The notes under the pieces: generated by a model | What the model saw: the letters and a program-made list of their open reading frames with translations, nothing else | Database searches by the model: none | What the model was told of the DNA's origin: nothing | Origin: Colias croceus | Taxonomy: Eukaryota > Arthropoda > Insecta > Lepidoptera > Pieridae | Assembly: GCF_905220415.1 (NCBI RefSeq) | Contig: NC_059558.1 | Span: forward strand, 3,112,501-3,176,500 | Direction: 5' to 3' | Length of the DNA: 64,000 nucleotides | Part shown: positions 44,921 through 57,590 of the stretch, one piece after another | Layout: each line of letters starts with the position of its first letter | Numbering within the stretch: the stretch's first letter is position 1 | Position numbers and translations under genes: made by a program

Positions 44921-45339
44921 AGTATTTTATACTTATTACATTCAATTTAAAACAAGAAATATAAGTTCAATAAGTAGTGATTTATTAAAATAACGCTTTC
45001 GTAATCGATTTTATTGATTTTTATCTAAAGTGCCTTTTTTAAGTGTCGTTTATCTGAATCAATCGTGATTGTTTTAAAGGTAAAGGTGAACTTATTTATC
45101 ATTGACATCGAAAGAATGGGAATTAGGTGAAATTCAATAGAAATGATTAAAGATAATCAATCGAGCGTTAAATCGAACCTACAAAGAACTTATTTCATTT
45201 ATTTCTCTTAAATCAATTTATATTTTGTCAATGCAATAATAATTTCATCATTAACAACTATATCAAACATTCACCTAAATTTATTTTAGATACACTTTCA
45301 ACGTAATTGAAATAACGGTGCAACTACGCAAACAAACCT

Positions 45340-45625
45340 GCGCCCCGCGGTTCCACCCAAGTGGCTTTGTTCCTGTTGGTCTTAGCGTGATGATATATAG
45401 TATATAATAAATAATAATAATAAAATCTTTATTTACCAAAATTTTTAAACATTACATCATTACAGGAGATCCTAGGCTGTTGCCTGTATCTTGGTTATAC
45501 TCTAGCCTTTCTCGATAAATGGGCTATCTAACACTGAAATAATTTTTCAAATCGGACCAGTAGTTCCTGAGATTAGCGCGTTCAAACAAACGTATTGATT
45601 CAGTCAAAGTATTAATTAGTATAGA
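45340..45625 (-). mobile_element. Lep1-type Helitron split by a retroelement insertion
   Basis: The 3' half, minus strand (CCCGCGGTTCCACCC, CCTGTTGGTCTTAGCGTGAT), and 5' half (CGATAAATGGGCTATCTAAC ... TTAGTATAGA) are separated at about 45402-45493 by AATAATAATAAAATCTTTAT, AGGAGATCCTAGGCTG. The terminal CTAG is lost. Confidence 0.82.
45402..45493 (-). mobile_element. Retroelement tail inserted in the Helitron
   Basis: It starts with (AAT)n, then AAAATCTTTATTTACCAAA. On the minus strand this is an AATAAAGATTTTATT(ATT)n 3' terminus. Its position inside the Helitron dates it later. Confidence 0.7.
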
Positions 45626-46647
45626 TGACATTTTTTTAATTCACAAACTGCTACTAGCACAACCATCTAATTAAAAAAAAATCTCAGAATATCCTATACA
45701 ACTTACCATATCTCAAAAAATTCAACCACATTTAAGCTTCGCTCTATAATTGACAAAATGTAGATTCAAAATAAATCACAACATTGGAAATCAGTAAATA
45801 CTCGATATTGGTAAAGTGCAAGAACTGCAACCCGTGACCTGTTACATTTATTCGAGCCCGAAATCATGATTAATTCGCTACTTTCGCCTCGACTCGGATA
45901 ATCGGCACTCCAAGGTCGGTATTGAAATTATCTGTAACAATTACTGATTGTTTTTCATTGTGGCAACATTTATCTTGGAGTACACGTGTAAAGAATGTCC
46001 ACCAGACTACTATACAATAGCGCAGATATATAGAGTTAAAATTATCTTAAAAAATATCAGTGGGACTTGTCGTTAAATGGACTCTATAAAATATATTTTT
46101 AAGGAGATATTATGGCAATTGATGTAGAGAGCAAAAGAGTTAAACGCGAGGACGTCTCTATAGATATTGTTATTATTTTACTTTCAATGTATTTATTTAT
46201 TACATAATATTTAAGCACCACAATACAGTGTTAAATAAATAAAAAATCAGTTGTAATGCACTTAAATGACATGGTCTATAAAAAAACTGCTTTTGGATAT
46301 TTTTTTAAGAATAGACATTCTGTGCTTGTTATTTGTGCTAATTATATTTTTCTAAGTACCTTCGTACTCCTGTATATCTTATATGCTTTTGAGGGTTTTT
46401 TTTAACTTCCGTAGGTATATTATGTCGTCACGACACTAGCCTTCTTCTCAACTATGACTGTCTCTGCTTATTAGTCACATTTCTTTAGAATTATCACAAC
46501 CATAATATTTTAGTTGTAATTTTATAGTTGTAAATTGCGTCATTCATATTTCCTGTATTTTACAACTTTGGTGGAAAAATTGGCGAGTGTTATAATATTT
46601 TAATAATAAATATGAGGTCGTAGATTCGATCCTACTTATATAGAAAA

Positions 46648-46863
46648 CTAGCTTTCCACCCGCGGCATCGCCCGCGCAGAAGAAAGAAAAACCCGCATAG
46701 TTTCCGTTCCCGTGGGATTTCCGGGATAAAACCTATCCTATGTCCTTTCTCGGGTATCAAAATATCTATAAACCAAATTTCATGCAAATTGGTTCAGTTA
46801 AGGCGTGAATGAGTAACAGACAGACAGACAGAGTTACTTTCGCATTTATAATATTAGTATGGA
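46648..46863 (-). mobile_element. Helitron, second family, minus strand
   Basis: CTAG, then CACCCGCGGCATCGCCCGCG, GATTTCCGGGATAAAACC, (CAGA)n, and GCATTTATAATATTAGTATG|GA at the inverted 5' end. Confidence 0.87.
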
Positions 46864-47320
46864 TTAATGAAGTTGCGGTGTCACAGAAAAAAAACACACT
46901 AATAATGTTAATTTTAATTTGCCCTGTAACAAATTAAATCACATATTATCCTCACCTTTCTAATTAAGCAAAAAACTGGTAACCATTTGTTTTAGATGAA
47001 ATAAATAGAGATAATGATCATAGATTTATTTTGTAGCTTCAAGTTTAAAGCCTTCGATTATTCATTAAAAGGTCACTACAAATAACTCCATTATTTTTGT
47101 GCTTTGAGCAATATATTGATTATTATCTGTTTAAAGGGAATTCCGTACATACAAATTCGGAATATTGAAAACGTGTATAAAATCCATACAAAAATATCAT
47201 TGTAGTTTGTAATAAAATTTATGTGCTTGTACTATAGTCTATAAGGCTTGTACAGACAATGGTGTATCTGGGTTTAACAAGTCATCATTGTCAGTTCATT
47301 TTTAGAAATTTTATTTTTCA

Positions 47321-47515
47321 CTAGGTTTCCGCCCGCGGCTTCGCCCGCGCAGTCAAAGAATTGCGTCATTTTCCCGGGATAAAAAGTAGCCTATGTTCTC
47401 GGGTATCAAAATATCTCAATACCAAATTTCATGAAAATTGGTTCAGTAGTTTAGGCGTGATTGAGTAACAGACAGACAGACAGAGTTACTTTCGCATTTA
47501 TAATATAAGTATGGA
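47321..47515 (-). mobile_element. Helitron, second family, minus strand, internally deleted
   Basis: CTAG, GCCCGCGGCTTCGCCCGCG, CCCGGGATAAAAAGTAGCC, AATTGGTTCAGTAGTTTAGG, ACAGACAGACAGACAGAG and ATAATATAAGTATGGA. It lacks the block containing CATAGTTCCCGTTCCCG. Confidence 0.87.
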
Positions 47516-48120
47516 TTTTTCAAACCATACTTTTAAATAAGTATTTTGGAAATTCAATAGGGATTAAAACCTACAAATTTATGACGTGTAATGCCGTAGA
47601 CTTATACTAGTTATATAATATCGACACAATTATCAATTCCCCGAACACAAGACAAAGGAAGCGGTTATAGACAAAATTGTAATGATATTGGTGTTATATA
47701 ATGTTTACAAACAATTTCGGTTCACAATTGTGCCAAGCCTCAAGATCACTCAACCCAAACGATAATAAACCTTATCACCAATAAATAAAGTACAGTTGCC
47801 TGTGCGTATAGGTTACCTAGATGGTTACCTAACATTTCCTATTCGAACTAGAATTACGGTTGATATGATTTAGATTCTCGGCGTATTGTGGGAAAGTACA
47901 GTTACGTAAAGTCTGCTATAGTTCTAGTGTACTTCGAAATGCCCTGAGGAAGATTCCGTGAGGAGATTAACAAATTCCTCGCCACTTCCTTTAGTTCTTG
48001 TAAGATGTAGTGTTTCTTCCTGTTGGGAGTTCAATGTAAGGCAGTTAACTTGTTATATTTGTATACCATAGATCTAGGAGGGTAATGTAAGGCATCAATT
48101 TAATATAGACTAATCTATAT
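47516..48120. other. Intronic DNA, nothing recognised
   Basis: No structure found. Confidence 0.4.
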
Positions 48121-48345
48121 GTGTGTCCCGTATCTCCTAGTGGGATAAGGGGTTGATGCATTTATTTATTTATTAAAAAAAGTCTTACCAACTAGATAGG
48201 TACATAATTTTTGTTAGAACAATTCAAATTGATTTTAAACAAACATTAGGACTTACGTATCTAAATTACATTACACTTGCATTATGTAATAGGTATGTAT
48301 CTGTTTCGCTGATCTATTTTCTTCGGGTACGTATATCCACCTCTA
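48121..48345 (-). mobile_element. SINE interrupted by a later insertion
   Basis: The right-hand end of the SINE seen at 39688-39888 (GTCCCGTATCTCCTAGTGGG, ATAAGGGGTTGATGCAT) is followed by a foreign (TTTA)n-starting block (about 48158-48285). The SINE then resumes at GATCTATTTTCTTCGGGTAC (about 48310). The head with its promoter boxes is missing. Confidence 0.65.
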
Positions 48346-49235
48346 TCTCTCTCTTTTGAGTTTTGATTATTTGTTTCATATACTAAGAAACGCATTCAAA
48401 TTAAAAGCATTCAGAATTAAAAATAAAATACTTTCAGACCAAAATGGTATTCAGTAGTGTATTGTAGTCTGGTACCTATGTTAATAATTTTATTCGATTT
48501 AAATTAAATTATTGTTACATTCAGTAGTAGTTATTGTTGCTGTTCAGTGTTTAAGGTGTAAAGAAGAGACAGACAGTCAATTAGAGTTGCATACGTATTT
48601 ATTATATTAGTTAGTAAGGATAAAATTATTGTAAGAATTTTTCTTATTTTCGCGGTCAAAATTGTTAAAATTAATAAAAACACGATACATATTTAACCTT
48701 TAAAAATGAGTTCATAAGCCAAATGATTGATCGCGTTAAAAAAATGTAAATTCCACATTTTTGTAGGCCTTTGTCCAATAGTAGAGCAGCATAGACTATT
48801 TAATAAATAATTATTATTGTTTAAACTTTAAACTATTAATTACCAAGGTGATCTTCCCATATTATGAAATGTTAAAAGAATAGCCTCTGGGTGCTTGCCA
48901 TATTTGGTAATAATTATTGTTGGAATGCCGTCTAATGATCAAGGATCAATATTAAATAATTTTGTTGTTATTTTATAAGGTTACATTAAGTTTTAATGTT
49001 GCATCTATTAATAGAAAACAGGCGTTGGATAAAAGATTTGAATTATTCATAAGGCACTACAATAGTTGCTTTTTAACATTGCATAAGCGGCTTTTTATGT
49101 TTGTCGGTTTATATGAACTAGTTACAAAAAACGTAACAAAATGCAGTTATTCAATAAATTACGATTTCGCTTATTGATTATTATATTTGTGAAACTGTAA
49201 AACTGTAAGTTCGCAGTAAATACATTTTAACGCGG
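48346..49235. other. Intronic DNA, nothing recognised
   Basis: A 71-codon frame at 48962-49177 has no domain. Confidence 0.4.
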
Positions 49236-49385
49236 ATGCGTGGGTGAACTGAAGGTTCACCCTGGTAGCGACATGCGCAAAGGCGTCCTCCCTTGACGGG
49301 GATCTCGAACCTCGGCTTGGGCTGTCGCTTGAGTGGAGGAGGCCGGAAGGGCCCTAGTCGGACGGGCAGTAAAGACTGCGATAAT
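49236..49385. other. Isolated GC-rich segment with stable hairpin, unidentified
   Basis: In otherwise AT-rich DNA this ~150-base segment is GC-rich. It begins with a hairpin GGGTGAAC-TGAAG-GTTCACCC (near 49253-49273). The inverse strand contains GAGGTTCGAGATCCCCG, weakly like a Pol III B box. It may be a SINE head or structured RNA; no cloverleaf could be drawn. Confidence 0.45.
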
Positions 49386-49855
49386 TATCTGTTATGAGCA
49401 TCATCATAATACAGCATAATACTTTTCAAGGGTAGAAGCTAACTAAAGACACAAATAAGAAAAATGCATAAAATTCATTTAATAAAAATTTAACGGAGAA
49501 AATACTATCTTAGATCTAGTAACTGAAATCTAAGATTACTTACATTGTAACTTCTGTTTTAAGATAATAGTAACACATAATATTTTATTTTAAAATGAAA
49601 ATACAAACCAGACAAAAAGTACCTACATAAAAATATTTTTTACAACCAATGGACAACTATTCAAATAATTCAAACTTCGCAATACGAGAGCAGTGATAAA
49701 AATTATGCAACTCGAGGTGAACATTAACATAGCAACGTTACTGATATTACAGCAAGCAATTAGAACCCTTATTTCAATATGTTAATTGCTATAATCGCAT
49801 GCGCAGTTTTAATGTTAGAAATATTTCATCTTGCATGTAGGTACTTCCGATTAGT

Positions 49856-50305
49856 ATGGAATTTCAAAGGCTGACCACTTATTGTACTTACCATTATCAT
49901 GTTCAAGTAGGAGTGACCGGTGGCCATGGTACCGACAGCAATGAAAGTCGCTTTACGTTATTTTTTCTCTGTTTCTTTACATCTTTTTTTATATCTTATG
50001 TAGTGATGTTTGTCTGTTTCATTATTTCGAAAATTTCCCTAATTTTGGATGCAAACTCTTACATTGCATCTTACAAAACTTATTACATTGCGGAATCTGT
50101 GAAGGAATTAGTGACGTTTAACAATTATAGTGACGCGAAGAATTTGTGTAGTGTTGGTGTAGTGTAATTTAATTAACTTATTTCCATTTAAATATTTGCA
50201 CACCCAAATAGTGGGTAGAATGTATTAGCGCCTTAATATTGTAACAACACCTTTTTTGTAACTACATTCTTGTAAATAAATGAAATTTGAATTTGAATTT
50301 GAACT
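49856..50305 (+). repeat. Retrotransposon 3' end with (TTTGAAT)n tail
   Basis: CACCCAAATAGTGGGTAGAA, TGTATTAGCGCCTTAATATT, GTAACAACACC and AATAAATGAAATTTGAATTT form the 3' UTR and tail of a lepidopteran LINE. The 103-codon frame upstream (49856-50167, Phe/Ser-rich) probably belongs to the same insertion and has no recognisable reverse-transcriptase motif. Confidence 0.62.
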
Positions 50306-51918
50306 CCACATACAGAATATTTTTTTAGTAACAATTTCTTCTTAGTATTAAATAGTTCAAAGTACATAGTGGAACCGTACATAAAATCTTTCGTCAGACT
50401 TTCCTCTTTACACACTATTAAATTCCTTTAACTGTTTCAGAGGTTACAATAAAACTTAAGGTTTTTAAGCTCATTACTTTTAGCAGTAGGTATACGACTA
50501 AACTACAAAACTAAACAAAATAATAGGTTGATAAGCTTTTAAATCATTAACTATTCAAATCTGCAGTTATTCAATTAAATAAAAAATAACACATATAACG
50601 GAAACCATTAAAACCTCTACAATTCCTAAGTACTATGACAGCCAAAAAAACATTTACCTTTATAAAAATTCATATTAAAAGCTGTAACGTTTGACCGATT
50701 TCAAGGCTCACTTGATTCAGTGACATTCAATAAAATTATCAATACGGATGTATCTAGGTTAAAATGGTACAACTAGTTTTTATATACGACTGTACGTAGA
50801 TATAGATTACTAGATAGGGCACGTCTAGATTACAGTGGACCAAGGTTTGTATTTTTAGGTTAGTATATATATGTGTCTACAGACCATAAATATAATATTA
50901 TATTTTAATCACATATTGATAATTGGTATAGGTCGTTAAGTCAATGGATGATTCAGAGTTTGTATTATTAGTAATATCAGACATTGAAAATCGTTTATCA
51001 CCAATTACGTTTAATTTTATAGAAACTAGATCACTATACAAACACATCTTGTAAATAGGTAGTCATGCAATTACATTAGAAAAAAAATATGCATGTCATA
51101 TTATAGAGTCAGTTTTCAGTCAGACTTTAAATACATACTTACTAAATAAAAACTCATTTCATTTAATTTAGCATTTTATTAAGTATACAAAAGTTTCAAA
51201 AATTAAAAAAAAATTAGAATAAATTTTGAAAACAAAGCTTTTCTATACTCTACTATGTTCTAGATACCTTATAAAATATTTATTACAAAAAAAAAAGAAA
51301 AAAACAGCAATGTTACATTACTTAATTAAATTATGAAGCGTCATGTTGTTTACATTTTCTATATATCTTTGTAATTGTCTACCAATAAAATGCATAAAGG
51401 AAATGTATTAAGGATATGCATAAATATGATCTTAAAATCTATGAAATTGATGTTTAATTAGTAGAATTATTGCAGTTTTGAGAATGTCGACCTTCCGCCG
51501 TTATATGCCGTGTATAAGGCCACTAGTTTGGCTTCTGCTAGATAAAATTCGTCGTGTTATTTATCTAGATATTTATAATTTATTTATTAATCATTTTAAT
51601 TATATTCCGGTTTTGATGTAGAGCAAGTGACTCAGATGTTTGGATTGCACTAATTTTGAGTTCAAATATTTTTTTTAAAGCATGTGGACTATAAAATAAT
51701 GTTGATTTCATCATGTAACGTTTGACGTTTTTATAAAGATTTTATAGAAAATTTTAACCATTGAAAATCTCTTGAGCAGTAAATAGCAACTAACAAAAAA
51801 TACAACAAAACTAAATAACAACCTAAACTAAATCACATTTATTTGTGAATGTAAAATTGCATCCAACAAAAAAAAATTCTGTATAACATAACTAACATTT
51901 CTATCTCTATTGTTGCAG
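50306..51918. other. Intronic DNA leading into exon 2, nothing recognised
   Basis: AT-rich, with poly-A runs near 51280-51305. The acceptor of exon 2 is at the right edge. Confidence 0.4.
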
Positions 51919-52434
51919 ATTCACGAGCACATGACCCCCGATGAGCTTCGGAATGTCTTCCACGTCGACCACCACAGCCTCGTACCAGAATACCACCTAG
52001 TTCAGCTCACCCACCACATGGCACGCCGGAACATTCCAGCAACACACCGTTCCAATTCACACACACAAAACTCCGGAAAAGTTCCACACGAGAAATCTTC
52101 CAAACCGTGGAAAACGGAAACGAACCTTCCATCCCTTCTCAACGACGAAATGTTCGTCAAAGCTAAAGAGTTAATACAAGACGTCGATATAATAGGTGAT
52201 TTAAATAATACAGTGAGCGTGCAGTTCGGAGTAACGAATTCTAGTGAAATTAGTGATAGTGATAGTGAGACCAGTGGTGATGTACATAGAATTGAATTAG
52301 AGGCGTTCGGGAAACAGTTGAAGTTGGTGTTGAAGAAACAAGAGGGGTTGGTTAAGAAGGACGGACTCAGGATGTGGAAGGCGCTGACGAACGAGTCGCA
52401 ACCGCACGGCGTTGACTACGAAGAGATGATTACG
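51919..52434 (+). CDS. Coding exon 2 of the same gene: main part of the metalloprotease prodomain
   Basis: This 516-base exon is the longest convincing coding stretch in the window. It encodes residues 31-202 of the model, entered after TTGTTGCAG and left at ACG|GTAAGC, phase 0 at both ends. The open frame reads through the donor to a stop at 52504-52506. The translation starts IHEHMTPDELRNVFHVDHHS, contains a His/Lys-rich low-complexity segment (about residues 70-95), an acidic Ser/Asp run (SDSDSET), and then a beta-rich part (RIELEAFGKQLKLVLKKQEG) typical of the M12B propeptide domain, in which 'leu-x-x-phe-gly-lys-x-leu-x-leu-x-leu' is a family hallmark. Three N-glycosylation sequons (NNT, NSS, NES) fit a secreted protein. 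Third-position GC is far above the surrounding intron. The family prodomain keeps the zymogen inactive and assists folding. An orphan identity is possible but unlikely given exons 3 and 4. Confidence 0.88.
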
Positions 52435-53965
52435 GTAAGCTTTGAAACAACTGTTGATATCTTAATCATAGAAGCTTTGAATATAAAGGTTGGTGCTATA
52501 AAATGAAAGAATGGACATTATCACACGAAATTAGGTAAATGTAAGATACAAATAAATAGATAAATTACAGGAATGTTACAAAGACTGAGCAGAAACGGTT
52601 AGTGGCAGCGCAATGTAGATAACGAAACTGTGCTTTGAAATCTTATCTGTTAAAAACAATGATTAGACACAGCAATAATAATTGCGAAAAAGTTAATTTA
52701 TAATTTGAAATATTAGAATTAAGTGTAACAGTTAAGAAATGTAAAAAAACAGGCCATTTGCGACAACTCATTAATAAACTCTGGCGTAAACATAAAGAGC
52801 TTGCGACACTGTTAATTACCAATTTCACAAATGAGAAGACGCTAATGAGACAATAATTACTATGGAATAACTTTCCTTATAAGCTTAGCCATATATTACA
52901 CGGAGAAAAGCGAAACTTAGAAAATACAAAAGATGCAAAACATAACAAAAAGTATTGAGACGTTATACAATCGGGAGGCATACGTACAGAATGGAAAACA
53001 TTCGATTTATCATGACACGATAATGATGCATAAGTCAAAGGTGTTAGTGCGTTGGTTGCTTGCATTAATATTATGTTATTACGTGGTGCATTGTAAGTAA
53101 TTGTTCTAGAAGGAATGTAAAAAATGTACTCGTCTCTGTTAGGTGAAAGCGTATTCCCACGACGACTTATCTAACTTAAGTGATATTCTGTGAAACTAAT
53201 ATTGTGTAATTTTTATAATACTTACCTACATACACATATAAATGTGTATAATTAGTAGTTATATTGTTGCAACATTTAATTAAGTGGGCGAAAGGTTAGA
53301 ATAAGTAGTAGTATGACATCAATTCGAAGTGTTTCAAGCTTTCGCAAGGCAACTGATATTGCATCGAATCGATCGGTCAGCAAAAAGGAGCTCATTTTCT
53401 GAACTAAGTATGTATTAAATTGTGTTATATATTCTCGAAGATAAGGACTCAATAAATCTTCAACCAGGTTAAACTATTTTTTTGTAAGCAAAAAATGAAG
53501 ACTTTAAATCATATGCGTAATTGTAACATGCTTACTATATTGAAAAACAAAAATGTATGGGATATTGTAATGATTTAGTCCTTCTTTTTATTACAAAAAT
53601 ACACTGTGTAAGTTTATCGGTAAAATATATTTGTTCACGCGATATATTATGGTGCATTGGCAGCTACAATAACATTTATTTCTTCACGCAATAAATTGTT
53701 CATTTGCAATATTTATATCATATCAGTATTATGCACTGGCCTGTCACTATGACATTTCACGCATATTGAACCGGCGTCATTAATTGTATTGTATCCAAAG
53801 TATTGTGAAAGTGTAGTAATAATAAATATATTTTAAAATACATGTGTCGCTGTGTTATTAACTTTTTTAGAACGTAAGTATATACTGAGATTTTTAATAA
53901 TCTCTTAAATTTTTTGATAATCATAATATGCTATGCTATCTGTAATATACCTCGTTTATTGACTA

Positions 53966-54075
53966 CTAGCTTTCTGCACACGATTTTGTCCGCGTATTCA
54001 AAGAAATTCACATGGGATTAAGATGTCCCTACGTTAAAAAGTATTCTATACTCTTCTTCCATCCTATCCACAGAT
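53966..54075 (-). mobile_element. Helitron fragment, minus strand
   Basis: CTAG, TTTCTGCACACGATTTTGTC, CGCGTATTCAAAGAAA, GATGTCCCTACGTTAAAAAG. It is a decayed 3' half and its 5' end is lost. Confidence 0.6.
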
Positions 54076-55077
54076 CCTGAGATCCTATATTTATCCCCGT
54101 ACACAAGTCAACAACAACGCTACTAGGGCTACCACCACAGCAACGTTTATGAAATACGCCTGACACTTACCATAAAATCAAACTAAATTCCCAATACAGA
54201 CTAGGTTCCGTTAGTAATAAATTTCAATGCTAATTACTGTATAATTTATGCCGTCTGTATCACACGGACAGTTGACATGAAACAAACCTTTCGTCCTTGT
54301 AAAGACATCAAACACGCCCTGGTCGGAGGCATTTGAAATATTTGTGAGCAATGATTCATTTTACTGGGCTTGTACAATATTAATTGGGTATCAAATAGCT
54401 TACCGGCTTCTTGACCTATTATTGGTCTAATGTTAAATGTAGATTTTGATAATGTATGTTATTATATTAATTGGCTGCTTCTTAATTCGCGAAAGACGAT
54501 AATTTCTCATATTACAGTCCATTCTTCTCTTTAGTATAGTACTTCGAGCAATACGTAGATAGATACGGTTCTGTTCTTAAGGCGAAGTCTACGAAATTAT
54601 GATCTTGCAGCATCACATCTATTTGTTTATCAAATTTAATCAGTTTTTCTAGTAAGAAAGACTAGTAACTTGTCTAGAACGAGCTTAATACTAATAAGTT
54701 TCAAAGTACAAGATTTGCTTATTTAACGTTTAAACAGTGTTACATGAAATATCCAAGAATATTAATTTGATTTATGTACACAATAAGGTCATTAATTAGG
54801 TCAATAAATGTAGCAATACATGTACTTATCGTTATATAGAGCAATCGTGTTCAAACTGGCATATCGATCGTGCATCAATATCAATTTCCCTGTATGCAAA
54901 TGTAAAGAAATGAATCTATTGTTTCAAATAGGAAACTATTTGTAATTTATAATGTGTTACGCAATTGTAATTTATAATGTGTTCCTTGAATCGATTGAGT
55001 TATATTGATGAACTTTACTTATTTTAGTATCTGCAGTTAGACGTGACTAAGGTATTGTAGAGTGTCCACATCACTAG

Positions 55078-55178
55078 ATAGTATAAAATCGGTTCAGAAA
55101 CCTCGGCGAAATCGGTGTACACACATAAAAAATATACCGACCGAATTTAGAGCCTCCTCGATTTTTTGAAGTAGGTTG
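55078..55178. repeat. Fragment of the 'AACCGACTTC' element
   Basis: AAATCGGTTCAGAAACCTCG, ATCGGTGTACACACATAAAA, TATACCGACCGAATTTAGAG and GAAGTAGGTTGAA match the right half of the element ending at 3545, without the long poly-A. Confidence 0.75.
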
Positions 55179-55179
55179 A

Positions 55180-55327
55180 AACACAGTCGCTTCCCGTTGT
55201 TTGTCTATGTAGACAGCTTAGATCGTTAAAACTACGTATTTTGATGCTGTTTTTATTATATGTAGATTAGTTCTCGAGGAAGGTGTTAATATGTAATTTG
55301 TAAATTTTAAACAGAGCGGAAAGCTAG
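55180..55327 (+). mobile_element. Helitron, third family, diverged
   Basis: Related to 14447-14613: GTTAAAACTACGTATTTTGA, CTCGAGGAAGGTGTTAATAT and an end GAGCGGAAAGCTAG|T. It abuts the preceding repeat. Confidence 0.68.
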
Positions 55328-55629
55328 TATCGTATATAACGATGTTTTCGCATCATTATGAAAATTTTTATAATATATGTTTCATCTCAATACTTGAAGG
55401 CGTACATAGAACACAGGTGGAATTAAAATGAATAGGTCAAAATCTGTGGTCAAAATTGACGATTGGAAGATGCTTATCAGTATTGATAGAACGTGTTGAT
55501 GGCAACACTATTGTGTCCAATATAATCTGTGACATCTGTCAATCACATTCTTCATTTTACAGATGCAAGATTACGCGTTATTAATACCTACATTATTATT
55601 ATGAAAACCTATTTGAATACCTATGTATG

Positions 55630-55745
55630 CGCTCATGTAGAGATCGCTACCTAGTGATAAGGCTGCCCTTTGCTTATTTAAAATGTATTGTTTGCTAATA
55701 TATTAAGTTTTAATTTGTAATGCAATAAAGGTGTTTCACCTCATT
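55630..55745 (+). repeat. Retroelement 3' tail fragment
   Basis: GTAGAGATCGCTACCTAGTG, ATAAGGCTGCCC and GCAATAAAGGTGTTTCACC: a + strand member of the family at 1650-1827. Confidence 0.65.
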
Positions 55746-56032
55746 TCAAGTCCTTTTTTAAATCAAATAGTACGTTCTGTCCCATTCTAACGAAGTCTTT
55801 AATTATTAATATATGCACAACACGCATGTGACTAATGATTTGCAAAATAATTTTATAGTCAGGAAGCGAAGGATCACCATAATCAATGTTAATTACTAAC
55901 GATGAAGTAAACACAACGTTATTATAAGCAAAACAATTTTCCTACACGTTGACATGTGAATGAATGACATCATAATGTGAATATGTATTTATTAAATAAT
56001 ATTACCATATAACTGCATGGATCAGTTACACT

Positions 56033-56222
56033 AAGAGCACACGCACACTAACGATTTTAAGTTGCCCGATTGTTTGATCGGTCAGAGGATTAGTATAGAG
56101 TAGACAATGTGCGCATTTGCTGATTAAAAGTTGAACATCTGAACTATCGAATCCGACAGCCCGATCCCTATTCGCTCAAACTATCGGCCAAATTAAATCG
56201 CTAGTGCTCGATAGCCCTCTGT
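56033..56222. repeat. MITE-like element with diverged inverted ends
   Basis: CACTAACGATTTTAAGTTGC, CCGATTGTTT on the left faces the inverse of AAACTATCGGCCAAATTAAA, TCGCTAGTG on the right. The matching is imperfect but clear over about 28 bases. Confidence 0.65.
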
Positions 56223-57180
56223 TGTATTATATTTCTTGAATTTGTTCCCCGGTAGAGGCGATTCTCTGAGACACATTTAGTAGTGTCAAGAGTAATTTTT
56301 TATTACATAACAGGAATCAATTAATGAAATTGATCTGTAACTAACCTATTCTGAAAAGGTTCATAGTTTTCATGATAATAATTGGAGTTACGATATTGCA
56401 TGATAATTATTATCTATAATAAATAAACAAAAACGATAACGATTAATCAAAGGCTAAAAAATGTTTTCATGTACAATCTTTTTTCAAATATTCACAGAAT
56501 AAATAATCTGTGGTAGAGACGTACTTCGTATATATGTTTTAGGTCTATTTACTTATACAGAGTAAGAATATTATATATTTTTTCTCAACTGTATCTTAGT
56601 AAACAAACAGAATACAATTTTTTATAAGATTACTTATAGTACCTACATTGTTGTTATTCATCATATAGGATTATAATTTAAGAAGATTGAGTACTGCTTA
56701 AATAGATTAAACTGATACATAGGAATACATTATTGATAGAATTAGTATGGAGGGATAAAAAATATTGTCTCTCAGTAGCATAAAAAATTTAACTAAAACA
56801 ATTATTAAACAAATTTAATAATTGCTCTTATTTTAACTTGTCAATTATTTTTCCTAAAGAATGAATTTACTTACACACATGAGTATCTTTAAACTAAGTT
56901 CAATGTATTATGACACTAAATATGTGAATAATAAGCCTCAAATTGCAATTCACGATATAAATGTTGTTCTTTGTGTCACAAATAAGAGAAAAAGGGTTAA
57001 GTACGTAGTAATTATCATAAAAAGTGGAAATCGTGACGAACGATCATCTCTAGATGACAATGTTGAGGGTTTAAATTTATTTGCATGTTGAGAAGATTAT
57101 ATTTACTGTATTTATCGCAAAAAATTGCTTACGGATGATTTAAATTCAAGCTTATAGATTCGGAAGGTTTTTTTGTATTT
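56223..57180. other. Intronic DNA, nothing recognised
   Basis: A 76-codon frame at 56861-57091 has no domain. Confidence 0.4.
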
Positions 57181-57590
57181 AAGGGATAAGCTTAGGAGGT
57201 TTTTTTTATGAGAGAGGAGGCAACAGAGCAGACGCGACGCCTGATGGTAAGCGTTCAGCGTCGCCCATAAACACCCACAACGCCAGGGACATTTGGAGTG
57301 TGTTGCCGGCCTTTTAAGAAAGAATACGCTCTCTTCTTAAAGGTCCCAAGATTATAAACATTTGGGAATACCGTACTAGGAAGCTGGTTCCATATGACTG
57401 TTGTGCGCGGAAAGAAGCTCCGTTTAAAGCGCACAGTTGTCGACCGCCAGCAGGCAAGGTGATGAGGGTGGTATTTCTGTTTGTGGTAAATTGTAAATTG
57501 TACCTATACACTCTACAGTCACCCAAAATAGCAATTGGTGGCAATGTTCGGAGGTTGGAATGCAGTGACAATTACGGATCTTGTCACTAG
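57181..57590 (+). repeat. Dispersed retroelement segment (GACGCCTGATGGTAAGCG)
   Basis: GCAACAGAGCAGACGCGACG, CCTGATGGTAAGCG, GTGTTGCCGGCCTTTTAAGA and TAGGAAGCTGGTTCCATATG form a well-known lepidopteran repeat landmark, GC-richer than its surroundings. A minus frame at 57314-57571 crosses it and is not an independent gene. Confidence 0.68.

Larger units (their letters stand above)
20342..51918 (+). other. Intron 1 (31.6 kb) of the metalloprotease gene
   Basis: Donor GTAAGT at 20342 and acceptor TTGTTGCAG ending at 51918. The intron is filled with repeats listed separately, including five foldback or inverted-repeat elements, one 2.26-kb element with terminal inverted repeats, a SINE and about ten Helitrons on both strands. 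No convincing nested gene was found on either strand. A long first coding intron separating the signal-peptide exon from the body is common for secreted insect proteins and often carries enhancers, but no enhancer can be identified by eye. Confidence 0.72.
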
